A stretch of 64,000 nt of DNA from Struthidea cinerea (GCA_013397865.1 VZTI01004092.1:1422581-1486580); one strand, 5' to 3'. Counted from the first letter of the stretch, positions 13,470 to 25,500 are shown. Notes: generated from the sequence alone by a model not told the origin. A program made the numbers and translations.

Positions 13470-14639
13470 ATTCCTGTAAAGGAAAGCATAATGTGAAGCG
13501 ACAGAGCTCTGCGGTGTTGTGGGAAGGGATGTGTTTGGTGATTCGTGTGCTTGGCAGGGGTAGGAAGAGTCTTGGGAAGGATGGATTAGATGCCACAGGG
13601 AGAGGCTGTGGATGGAGCAGGGGTGAGTAAGGGTAAAGAAGGGCTGCTTCCCTGCAAATGACCTTTGGCTCGGTTCTCGAGGTATGGATTCATCCAACAA
13701 CTGGACCACTTGGTGAAATTGCCTTCTTCAGCAGCTGCTGAAAGGACAAAGGCTTTCTTCCCCATCCGAGCAGTGTTTTCCTTAAGCTGGTCATAGACTT
13801 GTAGTTCCTACTGCAGTTTCGTAAAGGTGGTTTGGTGTTTTGTTAGTTGTTAGGGCTTTTTAGAAATAGTCGAGGGGTATTGTTCAGCTGTATGTGAAGC
13901 TATAAGAGTTTGTATCAGTGATGCAACAACAAAAATGAAATTGTGAGTAATGTAGCCACGACCAGTGTTTTGACTATGTGCCAAGGCTAAAATCCAGCCA
14001 ACACAGCAAAGAATAACAGAACTCTCAAGAACACAAAATCTTTTTCTTACATGTATTTTGTGCAGCTGTTTTTATAGATTTTTTTTTTCTCTTGGTTCAA
14101 GATAGAGATTATAGTTCTGACTTACACATTATCTAACCTGCAACATCCTTTTTTATCTCTTTATAAGCACCCTATAACAAAGCAGACAACCTCCCTAAGT
14201 GCAGAACTGTAACAAAACAAGACCATATGGACTCGGTCTTGAGTGATAATTGTCTCTTGAAAGAAAATGATGGCTCTCAGGTCTTGGATGTTAGCAGCCT
14301 AATTCCACTCTGACTGAAGTCAGCTGCTGAGTTTCTCCACTGAATTCTGTGCAAGAGCAACCAGGCTCCAAGTGAAGGACAGCCTGAAGATGAAGATGAG
14401 AGGGAGGGGTTTTCCTTGCTCATTTTACAGCCTTGTGGGGGTTTTGGCAGAACTCCACTCTGTCTGCTGCCTAACATGGTTTTGTGCATTTTTTTTTTTT
14501 AAAGGAAACATCACAAAAATTAATTTTCCTGTGTCACCTGACGTTAATGTGACAGCATAAGCCTTGAATGTGTTTCAGGTTTGCTGGTGGGTTTCTTTGT
14601 AGCTGCAGGTTAGTTTTCCTAAAGGGCTTAAATAGCAGA

Positions 14640-14960
14640 CCAGCTAATACTTGTCCAGTATTATTAGACATTCTAATAGCATAGCTTGACATTCATATTT
14701 TTTTTTTTTTACTAAAAACCATGGTTATTTCTTGAGATTTGGAAACACTTGAGGTTTTAATGTAAGAAATTGATTTTTTTTTTTAATGTTGGAAGATTAA
14801 GTATTTAAAGCTATATTAGTTTCAATGAGTTACAATTTAAATTTGTTTTGTTTCTAAGTAGCTTTGTTATCCAAATAATTAGCATACACTTTATCATTTA
14901 TAGGTAGTATCTATACTATCATTGTCATGCTAATTACAAGCAGTAAAACTATTAATTCTT
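14640..14960. promoter_or_regulatory. AT-rich homeodomain-motif cluster, candidate conserved non-coding element
   Basis: This stretch is dense in TAAT/ATTA words (for example near 14872-14885 and 14925-14935), with CTAATTAC, TAATTAGCAT and AACTATTAAT, and two T runs. Such composition is typical of deeply conserved vertebrate enhancers. It also arises by chance in AT-rich DNA, so this is a candidate from appearance only. Confidence 0.2.
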
Positions 14961-16443
14961 TCAGCACTTTCTCTTTGCCTCCTGCAAGTGAGAAATGCAG
15001 GTTGGGCATAGGTATAATCCTAAAGCTTGGTCATCAAAAGTAGTTTTGGATTTGCGAGCTGAGAATGTGTTATTTCAGTTTAAAATTGACGCTGTTTAGA
15101 AGCCCCTGTTCTTTGAAGTCAGCAAACACTGAAACTTGTAACCCTATCCCTCGTTAGAAATAGGCTGTAAGGAAGATGCTTGTGTGCTATTTAAATGTTT
15201 GCAGCTGTCTGGGGTGCAGATGAGTCTGAGAGCTCCACAACAGCCCAAAGCCACGTTAGCAAAGAGTTTGGGCTGGGCAGTGAGGCTGAAACCGCAGTGA
15301 GGATTTCAAATAATCTGCTGTGAGTGCGTGTGGTGGCTGTGCTGCCACAGACAGGAAATATTGCCACGTTCTACGCTGCCAATCCAACTGTGTTCTTTGA
15401 GCATTGATCATTAAGCAGCTGGCCTAACCTGACCCGAGGATGCATTGGCAATGGCAGTCCTGGGCAGCTGGATGGCCCAGGAGATGTAAGGCTTGCCAGG
15501 GCCCCTGCACACATCGGAGGGGGCAACAGAGAAGGAGCCCTCGGCCAGTAAACGCTGTGCACATTCCCACTGAGGCTGTTCTGCTGGTAGCCTTCGTAAT
15601 TTGGTATTGTTATTTCTGCGGTTCATACCCACACAATCAAAAGGAGTTTCTTTTAATGTTGTAGAACATAATTATAGGCCTGACAGGCTCTGACAAGTTG
15701 GTTGAGACATTTATTCTTGCAGCCGGCAGATGCTTAAATGATTTTGTATTGGAAAATGCTGTCTGTGAAATGTTCTGTCTTAGTCGCTGTTACTAAACCC
15801 AGATTCGTAATGAAGTCTAGCATCAAATATTTATGCAAAATTACTTTAATCCGTAAATAGTTTTAGCTATGAAAGATAAAAACAGCTGAGAAAATTAGTC
15901 AGGGGGGGTTTCAGAAGTTTGTGTTGCAAAACAGTGATGTGTTTCTTTTCTGGTCTCCTGAAGTTGTTACCCAGCTGGCACTTTGCAGAGAAAGAAGTCC
16001 ACAATACCCATTGCTACATGACAGATATGTTCATGTTCTCAGGTATTAATAGCACTGTAACCTATCCCTCTTGGGTCACTATTATTAAAATCCTCTCACA
16101 AGACCCATTTGGAAAAGCAGAAGGCTTTATATGATAACCAGTCATAAATAAAACACTTTCCCACAGAGTTGTCCCAAGTCAGATTGGCTCTCATCAGGAA
16201 AAGCCAAAATGGTGTACACTGGCTTCTCCCTCTCCCTCCTACCTCTGAGTTTAAGCTGTGCTTAAGCTAGCAAACCCTCATCTGCCATGAACCAGCTTCC
16301 AGCACTTGTAAAGCCACAAGGAAGAGAGGGATGTCTTCGACTCTTTGAGCTCTTACTCAGAGGTTTTGACAGTGACTGATTTTCTTTTAATGAGTTGAGT
16401 CATTATTTGGAAGCTTCAGTAGCTGGCGGTTCTTCTGCGGCTA

Positions 16444-16491
16444 CTTTCAGACATGATTGAGTCTTTTCTTTCAGACATGGTTGAGTCTGAA
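16444..16491. repeat. 24-bp tandem duplication
   Basis: Two adjacent copies of a 24-base unit start CTTTCAGACATG at 16444 and at 16468. They differ at the thirteenth base (A or G) and in the last few bases. No larger array is present, so this is a simple local duplication. Confidence 0.85.
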
Positions 16492-19400
16492 AGTGACTAC
16501 AGCCTGATCCTATGGATTTGCACATTCCCTAAATATTTTAATAACAGCCAGTCTCCCTGGGTCCACTTTTTCTGGCTTACACTCTCTGAGGAAGGGCACT
16601 ACAGAGGCTCTGCTGATCCCTGCCACAAGGGAGGCATAAATCTCAACCACTGACTCTGCTTACAACTTTGTTTTTCGTAACGTTCCTAAAAGTAATCCCT
16701 TTCTAGCCACTAATCTGACCTAGTTACTATAAACTGATTTCTCTAGGATGAAAGGGTCTGTCTTTCCTCTGGGACTAGTGCAGTGGGACTCTCACATATT
16801 ACTTAATGCATTTTGTACTCTCATCTGTGGCTGTGGAATTTGGATACCATCCACTGAAGTGTTTGTATAGTCTGTGTAGCTGTTATATCTGTATATCTCA
16901 GGAATATTTAAAAATTAACAGTCTTGGTCAATTCCTTTCCAGTTTGGGGAAAGGAATTGCTTGTTTTTAGTCACAGGTTTTGTTGTTATTTGTTCTTGTG
17001 GGTTTTTTTTGTGCTTGTGTGTGGGTAAAAATTTGTCAAGGGAAAGCTCAACAGGAAAAAAGCACTGAATTTTGTTCTGAAGCTAATGAAACTACGAACA
17101 GCTACTGCCCTTGTAAGCGTAATCTTGACTTAGCTGCTCTGAAAGTTGTGACATCATTAGCTGTGTCAGTGAAAATTGGGTGTTGTAGGAAGGCTTGGAC
17201 AAGGGAAAATGGCAGTTGTACTCTGACCAAAAATAATCGCAGGAAAACTCGTTTTTCTGAACAGGAAGCTTCAGCTCTGTGTCAGGCAGAGGATTGTAAT
17301 GGGAAGCTGAGCATTGCAGGGAGGTGCCTCTGTGATTTGTGCTTCCAGCTGCATAAGTCTCTAAGATAACCACGGTACTTGGGTGACATTCCCCTCTCTG
17401 GTCCCGTTTCTCTCTAGACACGCACACGGTTGGGCTTTCTTGCTCCAGTGGCTGTTTGGGTGATGTCTCAAGGAATGCAGATGGGACTAAATAAACCCCA
17501 GTCAGAAAATCTGAGGACAACTGTCTCTGAGAAGAGAGAAAAAAAGCTGCTTCTTACCACAGTTACTCAGTGGTGTGTAGGTTGCCGAGCTGTAGGTAGG
17601 TACTGTGCCTCCACATGCTGTTTTCATAGAGGCACCGAGAAAGCTGAGGGATGGTGCTGTTTACATGTGATGAAAAGGAGCCTTGGAGCTGTGGGCTGGC
17701 TCACAGACTGCCAGCACCACAGGGTTTGTTATCTCACTGGCTCTCCCAGCAGCTCGGTGCAGACAGTGGCTAACGTGGAGGAAAGATTGCATTCTTGAGG
17801 ACTCCTCCAGTGAGGACTCTGGAAGTGAAAGAGCAATTTCCCAGACTACTTCTGCTCAAGTGAAGCAAAACTATTGCTACTGATCATTGCTCGTTCTCTC
17901 CAGCAAAGGTCATGGAACAAGTGTGAGATTTAGGGCTTTGATTTCTTTATTGAAGTCTTGGAAGGATTAAAGCCATCAGGTTCTCCTCTACTGGTGAATG
18001 TGTTAGAGAGAAGCCCAAACCTTTCCTCCAGAATAGTAACTGTTTTGATTTTTGGGTCCTTCATGTTGCCCCTACTATTCATACAGGTCTCATAAAGCTT
18101 TTGGTAAAAAATATATTCTGCCCCAAATGCAGTTAAAGGAAACAGTTCCAGCACAGTCCCTTGGAATATACAGGAGAAGAAGGAGGCTTTCCTTTTTTCA
18201 AGGAAGAGAAAAATATTGGAGACTTAAAAGCAGAATTGCAGAACATCACTTCTTGCAGACAGGAATCGAGTGTGTAACTGCCAGATTTACTCTGGATTAC
18301 ATGTACACTGTAGAAAGGTGTTTCTTTTTATGCTTCATTTCTGTACCTACTGGATATCTTGGAGTTCTTCTACCTCCGTAGGCACCTGGGAATTAGCTCA
18401 TAAAGAACACCTTTTTTCAGGCATCTGCTTTTGGTGCCTATGAAATCCACAGACAGGAACAGGACTGGACAACTCAAGAAGGAGCTGTACCGTTATTGTC
18501 ATGTTTGCCTATGGAATGCACAGCTTGGATTCCCACTGTTACTTGCACTTTGTGCCTGCTCCTGATGCCACACACTGTTCACCAAACTCCCCATGGGGAA
18601 GTTTATTTACCATGCAAGGCCTTATTTAATTTCAGAAACCGAACAATAATGGAGTGGTCATTTCACTGATGGTGTGAGCTGTATGAAGATTATTCCAGGG
18701 TCTGACAGCAATCATCCCAAAGGCTTGCTCAGGGCTGCTGAAATATTTCCATTCCTGATGGGAACTTCTTAATGTGATAAGAGACATTAAGAATATAAGA
18801 GGGCTCCAGTAGGTATTTAAAGCCTTGGAAGGTCTGATTTTATAGGTCCATAATCACGTATTCAAAGTGCTTCATTACTCTAAATTAAAGGTGTGGTAAG
18901 TGAAGCAACAGCAACTTTTCACAGAAGTCAGGAGCAGGCTGCCTGCCTCAGCTGAGCAAGTGGCTGTGTGGTTCAGAACAAGCCAGGAAAATGCTATTTT
19001 TTTCTGCCTTCTGGGGAAAAAAAGGGAAAGAATTGAGGAGAGACAGATGTCAGGGAGCAAGGACGGGGAAAAAAGGAGAATTATATCTATATCTGGCCAA
19101 AGCTCCTGTTAAGATTCCGTAATGGAATACAGCAGGTGAGGAAATGTAGAAGTTTTCAATCATAACATTGAGCTCCCTGCACTGCACAGCCGAGGTACTA
19201 CCTTGCATCTTTCACTAGCTTACCACTTACCCAAAAAAAGGCACGTGGTTCAGCTCAAATTCCCTTGAAATGATTAACGCCTGTATTTCCTAGCAAAAGA
19301 ATGTTTCATACTGAAAAGGAAGATTGCAGCATCCTAGATTTTTGTGTTTGATTTCCCAGAAGAAAATGCAGAAGCACTAAGTGCAGAAAACACTTTAGCA

Positions 19401-19713
19401 AGGCTTGCAGCGTCAGTCCTGGGAAGTTACACAATCATTGTTCCAGCAGCTCTGTAGCCTCTATGCATGTGCCTTCTGTAGATATAAGAGTACAACAAAC
19501 CCACAGCTGTGTGATTAACCATTTTATTTGCCTTGCAGCTATAGGAATACATTAGAGATTGTCATGGATTAATCCCAGCCACCAGTTAAGTACCACGCAG
19601 CTGTTTGCTCACTTCCCCCCCTCCCCAGCCAGTGGGATGGGGAAGGAGAATCCAAAAAAAGGTAAAACCCGTGGGTTGAAATAAGAACAGTTTAATAATT
19701 GAAATAAAGTTAA

Positions 19714-19740
19714 ATATTATTATTATTATAATAATAATAG
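19714..19740. repeat. ATT/AAT trinucleotide stretch inside the LTR
   Basis: Runs of ATT pass directly into runs of AAT, so the stretch can fold back on itself. It sits at the place where related LTRs carry a variable AT-rich simple repeat next to their poly(A) region. Confidence 0.8.
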
Positions 19741-19933
19741 GAAAGAGAGAGAGGAATAAACCCCAAGACAGGTGAGTGATGCACAATGCAATTGCTCACC
19801 ACCCACTGATGGATGCCCAGCCCGTCCCCCAGCAGTGATCAGCTGCTCCCAGCCAGCTCCCCGCAGTGTATGTATGGAACATGAAGTGCTGTGCTGTGGA
19901 ATATCCCCTTGGCCAGGTCCGGTTAGCTGCCCT

Positions 19934-19934
19934 N
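19934..19934. other. Single ambiguous base in the LTR
   Basis: The N lies between two near-copies of a segment ending AGCTGCCCT, a place where read alignment would be unstable. Confidence 0.95.
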
Positions 19935-20154
19935 GTTCAGGTCAGCTGCCCTGGCCACGCTCCCTCCCAGCTTCTGGTGCCTCTCCTCACTGGCAGAGCT
20001 GGGATGCTGAAAACCTCTTGACTCAGGGTAAGCACTGCTGAGCAACAACTAAAACATCAGGGTGTCATCAATGCTACTCTCATCCTAAATCCAAACCACA
20101 GAACTGTACCAGCTGCTAGGGAGAAAATTAGCTATCCCAGTCAAAACCAGGACA

Positions 20155-20519
20155 GGAGTTAATGCATCTAGAAACCCGCTGGCTTTTTGGTTCCCACTCA
20201 GTGTTAGATCCTCCACTGCCTTCTTGGCTGTGCTTGCTTGGTGCTCTTGGAGGACACAGCTCTGTTGTGGTGTAGGCTGGGAACTGCTCTAGTCTCAGAA
20301 GAAGAAGCTCACAGCAGGAGTAAATTATATTCCTGAGGGCTGGGGCCCCAAGTGGCTCTTCTGGCATCCAGGAATTGTTGAGGCAAAGGCAAGATGCACC
20401 TCTGACAGGAAAGGCAAGGAAGCTGATATTAGGAAATCAGCACAGAGCCATATAGCCCCTTATGCTATTTTAAGGAGAGTAGATGCAATCTTTGGGTGTG
20501 CTAGCAGGAAAACAGGATG
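20155..20519. other. Unique spacer between LTR and CR1
   Basis: Nothing recognisable was seen. The stretch separates the solo LTR from the CR1 tail. Confidence 0.5.
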
Positions 20520-20903
20520 CAGAAGAAAGGACAGAACCCTTCGATCCTACTGAGCTTTGGTAAGGCTTTAGATGAACCACTGAGGCTGTCCTGGGCAGTA
20601 CACGTCAAGGGAGGTGAGCACCAGCTGCAGAGAATGCAGAGGAAGAAGGATCAAAGCATGACTTGCAGCTTAGGAATGTTTAGTCTAGAGACAGGAAGTA
20701 CAGACTAGATATTAGGACAGAGATTTGAACAGTGAGGATGGTGAAGCTTTGAAATACGTTGCCAAGGAAGGCTGTGGAGTCTTATTCATTGGAAGTTTTC
20801 CAAAAGACTAAGCAAACATCTGTTAAAAATGATGTTGAGTATATTTGATTCTCCCTTGGAACATGGAGAAGGAGTAAATTATGGTTAAAGAGATGAAATA
20901 AAC
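20520..20903 (+). mobile_element. CR1 LINE 3' end, older copy, first part
   Basis: The block reads in CR1 sense. It has GATCCTACTGAGC near the start, then TAGATATTAGGACAGAG, GAGGATGGTGAAGC, TTGCCAAGGAAGGCTGTGG, ATTCATTGGAAG and CCTTGGAACATGG. These follow one another in the same order as in avian CR1 3' ends, where the text runs from the end of ORF2 into the short 3' UTR. Divergence is high, so this is an old copy truncated at its 5' end as usual for CR1. The start is approximate. The element breaks off near 20895 and its last bases resume at 21090, after an inserted element. Confidence 0.75.
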
Positions 20904-21081
20904 TAGTGATTTTCAAACTCTGGGTCATGCTACTCTTGAATTCAAAGAACCTTAAAGTGTTACCAATGGTTATATCTAATAGCACTTGACCTTGATGTTT
21001 CTGGCCCCTATTCACATAATTGTTGAATGAAGATAAACAACCCAAACGGGGGTTGTGCTTTTCAGAAGATGAAAATCGTTG
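20904..21081. mobile_element. Probable non-autonomous hAT DNA transposon nested in the CR1
   Basis: This 178-base segment starts TAGTGATTTTCAAACTCTGG and its right end, read in reverse complement, is CAACGATTTTCATCTTC. The two ends match at 11 of 17 bases, including an unbroken GATTTTCA. The left end resembles the hAT/Charlie terminus (CAGTGGTTTTCAAAC type). The flanking 8-mers AAATAAAC (20896-20903) and TAATAAAT (21082-21089) match at 6 of 8, as expected of a worn 8-bp hAT target duplication. Removing the segment rejoins the CR1 tail. It is too short to encode a transposase. The family is unknown. Confidence 0.55.
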
Positions 21082-21089
21082 TAATAAAT

Positions 21090-21145
21090 GGCTTCTGAAG
21101 GTTCTTCCTGGCCGTCTGACTCTGTGATCCCACAGTACTGCTGCT
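21090..21145 (+). mobile_element. CR1 LINE 3' end, terminal part after the insertion
   Basis: GCTTCTGAAGGTTCTTCCTG followed by GACTCTGTGATCC is the degenerate form of the CR1 end (AGGTCCCTTCCA ... ATTCTGTGATT). It continues in register from the block that stops at about 20895, so the two are halves of one copy. Confidence 0.65.
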
Positions 21146-21868
21146 GGAGCAATGTAAAGCAAAGTGGGCAGAGCAGATTGGAAATTCAGATTTCAATTTA
21201 GGTTAATCTCTATCACTCACTCTTAATGGATCAAAAAATATGACGCTGTCAGAAATTAAGCTAAATGGCCATCAGTGTTTCAAGCTGTAGTAATTTTTTT
21301 ATAGCTGCTCAAAATGTTTCTGCAGAAAGACATAGGAAAATATTCTATTTTTCTCCTCATGTAATTTATAAAAAGGGCAGAAACACCAGCTCAGTTCTGT
21401 GGACAAAGTAAAATTATAAAGTGTTCTCGCCCGCAGACATTTTGCTAAAAAGGCATTTTTGTAAGACAGAGCGTGGCAAAACACAGGAAGTTTTGAAAGC
21501 CGACCATGAAATCTCCCTTTTAGTGTCAGTAATAGACGGAGGCTGCGAATTCCGAAACTTGGACACAAATGAAAACGTCTGTAGAAGTGCAAGGGTGGAC
21601 CACGAACCAGTCAGTTTACTTAGTGGAACAACGCCTGAGTGAGACCCACTGCCCATGCCTTGGGAAGAGACCATGTCTTTCCATCATATACACTTGGGAT
21701 TTACATCTGGCTCATCTCTGTTACTGGCTTTTAATACATGCACGACAGAAGAAATACAATTTCCTGAGCAGAAAAACAAAAACCACAACACCCCTCTTCC
21801 CCCCTAGTTAATACTGCTAGTTAATTATGTGTCACAACACTTGCTGTGTGTCCAGGTGATCTGTAGCA
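21146..21868. other. Unique spacer
   Basis: No gene or repeat was recognised. Overlapping short frames on both strands near 21.3-21.8 kb have no known motif. Confidence 0.5.
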
Positions 21869-21872
21869 ACTC

Positions 21873-22102
21873 TGTGAAGTTCTCAAGGTAATTGAGTGTC
21901 GCTGTGACGTACCAAGAACAGTGAGTAGCGACGCAATCCAAGTTCAGGAAGAAAGTGGTTATTTAATTAATTATAATTTGGTTTATATAACTTGGTTCCC
22001 AAAGATGACAGGAGGCCATTGGATCTTGGACCAGCCACCCCCTGTCCCATTGGCCAAAGCTCACAATACCTTCAAAATATTATTTCACTGTGTACCGTAA
22101 CA
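21873..22102 (-). mobile_element. Short solo LTR (about 230 bp) with 4-bp target duplication
   Basis: Read on the minus strand this is a compact LTR. It starts TGTTACGGTACACAG and ends GAGAACTTCACA. In order it carries two CCAAT boxes (plus-strand ATTGG at 22049 and 22018), a TTATATAAAC box at about 21981-21990, an ATTAAA signal at 21962-21967, then a short R/U5. The flanks are ACTC at 21869-21872 and ACTC at 22103-22106. A 4-base duplication is usual for class I (gamma/epsilon-like) elements. There is no retroviral coding sequence on either side. The family name is not known. Confidence 0.65.
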
Positions 22103-22560
22103 ACTCTGAAAAACAGACCCCAGGTGCACAGATTAAACCCCTAGCAGTGTTTATCATGGCTTTCATGAGAACCACAGAGCTCTCACAGAATGCTGAAAAA
22201 AGCTAAAAAATTTCTCTACCAAAGCTTTTCAGCATCTGCAATTGAGGAGTACTCAGGATTCTTTGCAGAGCTGCCTGTTCTTAGCACCAAACAGCAATGT
22301 TTAGTTGTCAAATTTTACCATGGCAAAAATAATTGATGTTGAGAATCTACTTACTCTCATCTTGTGGTTAACCATGTTCAACTCATGTTTTACATGATGT
22401 GCATCGTTGCAGCTTCTGGTGTTGTCAGAGATTGGAGTTTAAAGAGGATGTAGTGACAAGTGTCTTCATAAAAGAAAAATGACATCACTAGCCCCAGCAG
22501 TGCAGAAGTTGTTCTTTCCATTTGGTTTATAGAGCTATTCCTGAATACAGGGCTCACTAT

Positions 22561-22584
22561 CTCCCAGTATCTCTCCCAGTATCT
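22561..22584. repeat. 12-bp perfect tandem duplication
   Basis: CTCCCAGTATCT occurs twice back to back. It is a local duplication with no wider array. Confidence 0.85.
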
Positions 22585-25500
22585 GGCTACTAAGATCCAA
22601 AACTTCTATTTTTATGCCCAAGATCAGATTTCTGAGGGTTTTTTTCAGCACTTGAGGTGTTTGGATCCACCATTATTATTTAGGCCTGTATATTTTTGAA
22701 TTATATTTAAAATCATGTTTTACCTTTTTTCCTCCATTCTTTCTTTTCTCTGTTGAAGAAGTCTCTTGATTTTTTTTTAAACTTTTTTCTTTTCCCAAGC
22801 CTATCCTGTGTTTCCACAAAAGCATGTGCAATCTGTGGTCTTTTATCTTAGATGCATTGGCTGAACATTGCTGTAGTCAGGATAATGAATTCATGGGGTT
22901 TTTATATGTATTGATATACAAAATATCACAGAGAAACCAGGAGAGATTTTGTATAGAGCTACGGATGAAATTTTCCTCTCTAGGGGAAAAAATACTCTCT
23001 AAAAAAAGCTGATGTGGATAAAACCGTTTGAGTCAGGTTTTTTCCCCCTTTTATGCATGCGTATGATAAGGTATTTTTGCTTAGCATCTGTGCAAGATAT
23101 TTAAATAAACTCAGACCCTAATAATTCCTGTTTTGGAACTTATCCTAGGCAGAGGAAGGAAAACATTTAGTCCTAGCTGAATCAAAGTTTAAGAACAAGC
23201 TCTCTGTTTATTGCAGGACGCTTTTTGTTGGGGTTTTTCTCAAATATATGTAGATTTTTGGTAAGTTTTTGTCAATGTTCTATTGCGTTGATAGCTGGGA
23301 AATAGAACAAGCCAGGCATTGCTGTGCTGCCTGGCTGGGCTTGCTCTGTGTGTGCGTTCCTGTGTGCACGTGAATACAGGAAAATCCAGTAATTAATTGC
23401 AGCTGGGCTTTGCCTGAGATAATTATGGGTCAAAGTTTCTAACAGATGTGCTGAGAAGGGGTTGGAGCAGGTGTGGAAGCCGCCCAGGGCTCGTCCCCAG
23501 TGGAAGGACTCGCTGAAGTGTGACATGTACTGGTGATGGGATCAGTGCTGTCTTCAATGCAAAATTCATGGGGTTTTTTTCTCCAAAGCAGAAAAGAGCT
23601 AATGATGTGAGATGGCAAAAAAATGATTGTCGCTTCAATGCCATAAAACTGTGGTCCCAGTGAAGATAGCAGGAGATGTTTTAATTGGCTTGGGGTGTAG
23701 GAAAGTCTTAATCATGGAATGTGGAAGTTGTGGTGTGCAGCTATGGACTGATTGTATTTTATACAGAAACAAGTTATAGCTACCCAAGCAGGAGCACCTC
23801 GAGCTGCATTTGAATCCTGTCAAGAAGAGGTTCATCATTTCATAGATACATATTTGAATCTTTATTGCTAAGAGTGTGCTTGGCATAATTACGTCTGGTT
23901 TGATTCTGTGGCAAAGAGGTTTTCTGGAAAATCTGCTCAACAGTCTGATTATGTCATTGCTTGGAATTGCACTCTAATACAGTGGTAAATACAGCGAAGA
24001 CTTCATTCTAAAGTGACTTTTAAAAAAAAAAAAAAGTTGCCTGAAAGATTAAAATACACTTGAATAATCTGTTCTGAAGTATGCTTAGTACTGCTGCTCT
24101 GCTTGAGCCTTTCACACTCAATGTATGCTTTTGAGAGGATGAAGTATGCAATAGTAAAAGCTGCCTTGGCATAAATCATGAGGAAATTATCATTACTGGC
24201 CTAATAAGTCTGTCTCTTGCCAAGATTGCCAGGACGGTCATTTGGCAACGCTGGTGCCTGTTACGTGGATAACGGTGTGGTGGGAACTGAGAGGAGAATA
24301 CGGATTCAGTTTGTTTGTTTAGAGTAATGTAAAAAAACCCCAAAATATACTCATTTAGGCAGACCCTTTGTAACAGGTTAGATCTCCTTGACACATGATC
24401 CAGACATAGGTGATGGCAGGAAGTAGCTCAAGTTTCCTCTTTCAAAGTCGGTACAAGTCGCTTTAGAGAATGATGACGGTGCATCTTGCTGCTCCCAGCG
24501 CTCACTTGTTCTGTGCATCGCCAAGTAAGGAGCTTCTGCACCCACTTCTTTCCTTTCATCCTATTGCTTCTTTTAACCAATGTCAAATCAATAAATTTGA
24601 CAGCAACTAGTAATTTCTACAAGTGCTTTCGTGGTTGCAATTTCAGAGTGTACTCGGAAAACAAAAACTGGAAGGAAAGGAAGAGAAGAAAAATAAAAAG
24701 AAATATTTCAAGGTCATTTGATTACCGTGGCATGGAGACTTCAAAACCTGTGAGAGCATGCTCTCAAGTGTTAACAAAGATTGTGCCAGAGTAACCAAGC
24801 TTTAATTCCTGCATTTAATTCCTTGACTCTCTGAGAAAACTGTGGGTTGATTCAGAAGGGTTATAGTTTCAACATAAATTCCATCTAAAGATGTTGGAAA
24901 GCTGATGTTCTAATCAACTATCGATGCTCTTAATGGATGTGACATTCTTGCCTAGGGTAGACCAACGGTTTAAGAACAAGCACTTCATTTTTGTTACTTG
25001 TGGCATAAATACAATAACTTCTGCTCTTGTCAAAGATTCCATGTCCACGTAGCTGTCTACTTACACCTCCCAAGAGCCAGTTCAATGGTGCATTGAATAG
25101 AAGCCATTCCAGTCTGTTAGTCAATCTTGGATAATTTTTGGCAGCCACGTCGGGTTTTTACCACTCTCTTACAAAGCACTGTTGCCTAGACTTGACAGGA
25201 GCTAAGAAAGAAGTCAAAGACCGGACACCTTGGGTTGCAGAACTGTTTTCTGGCATTGAATCACCTTAATCCTTGCTAATCTTATTTCATTTTTCAGAGT
25301 TCTATGGATTTTTTCCCACCTTTTCTGCAATATCTATTTTGCTGCTTTACTGGCTGTGCATGACCACATCCTTTCTGTTTCACTCCAGCCCAGCCTCTTT
25401 TAAAATGCTGCTTCAGGGACCAGCAAAAATGGGTTGCCAGATAAAGCATTATCTCTAATGACAGCCAAAAAGTGCTCCTTGAGACAATGTGGAATAAGTA

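Larger units (their letters stand above)
12359..19559. other. Unique non-coding DNA with small local duplications
   Basis: No gene was recognised. Notable local structure is an imperfect inverted repeat at 13421-13469, a very AT-rich stretch at 14640-14960 and a 24-bp tandem duplication at 16444-16491. Short open frames around 17.0-17.9 kb occur on both strands and lack known motifs. The text near 18.4-18.9 kb may be an old decayed repeat but could not be assigned. Confidence 0.55.
19560..20154 (-). mobile_element. Solo LTR, ERVL-like avian family, antisense
   Basis: The block starts TGTCATGGATTAATCCCAGC and ends AAAACCAGGACA, giving a TG...CA element with a 4-bp terminal inverted repeat (TGTC/GACA). 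Its text closely follows a widespread avian LTR: antisense CCACGCAGCTG and TGGGATGGGG near one end, GTGGGTTGAAATAAGAACAG, an ATT/AAT repeat, TGCAATTGCTCACCACCC, then GAGCAACAACTAAAACATCA. In known copies the coding sense is the reverse strand, so it lies on minus here. The length of about 595 bases is near full. No internal retroviral sequence adjoins it, so it is a solo LTR. The flanking 5-mers (GAGAT and GGAGT) do not match, so target duplications are lost or the ends are off by a base or two. A single N lies at 19934. Confidence 0.85.

Noticed and set aside
17370..17425. TTGGGTGACATTCCCCTCTCTG stretch resembling the MIR core
   Set aside because: Only one short segment matches. The flanks do not follow the family order, so chance is more likely. 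(Quoted text spans two adjoining short words.)
18400..18900. Text resembling an old interspersed repeat (TTTTGGTGCCTATGAAATCC and following)
   Set aside because: The likeness is limited to a few words, and no family order could be established.
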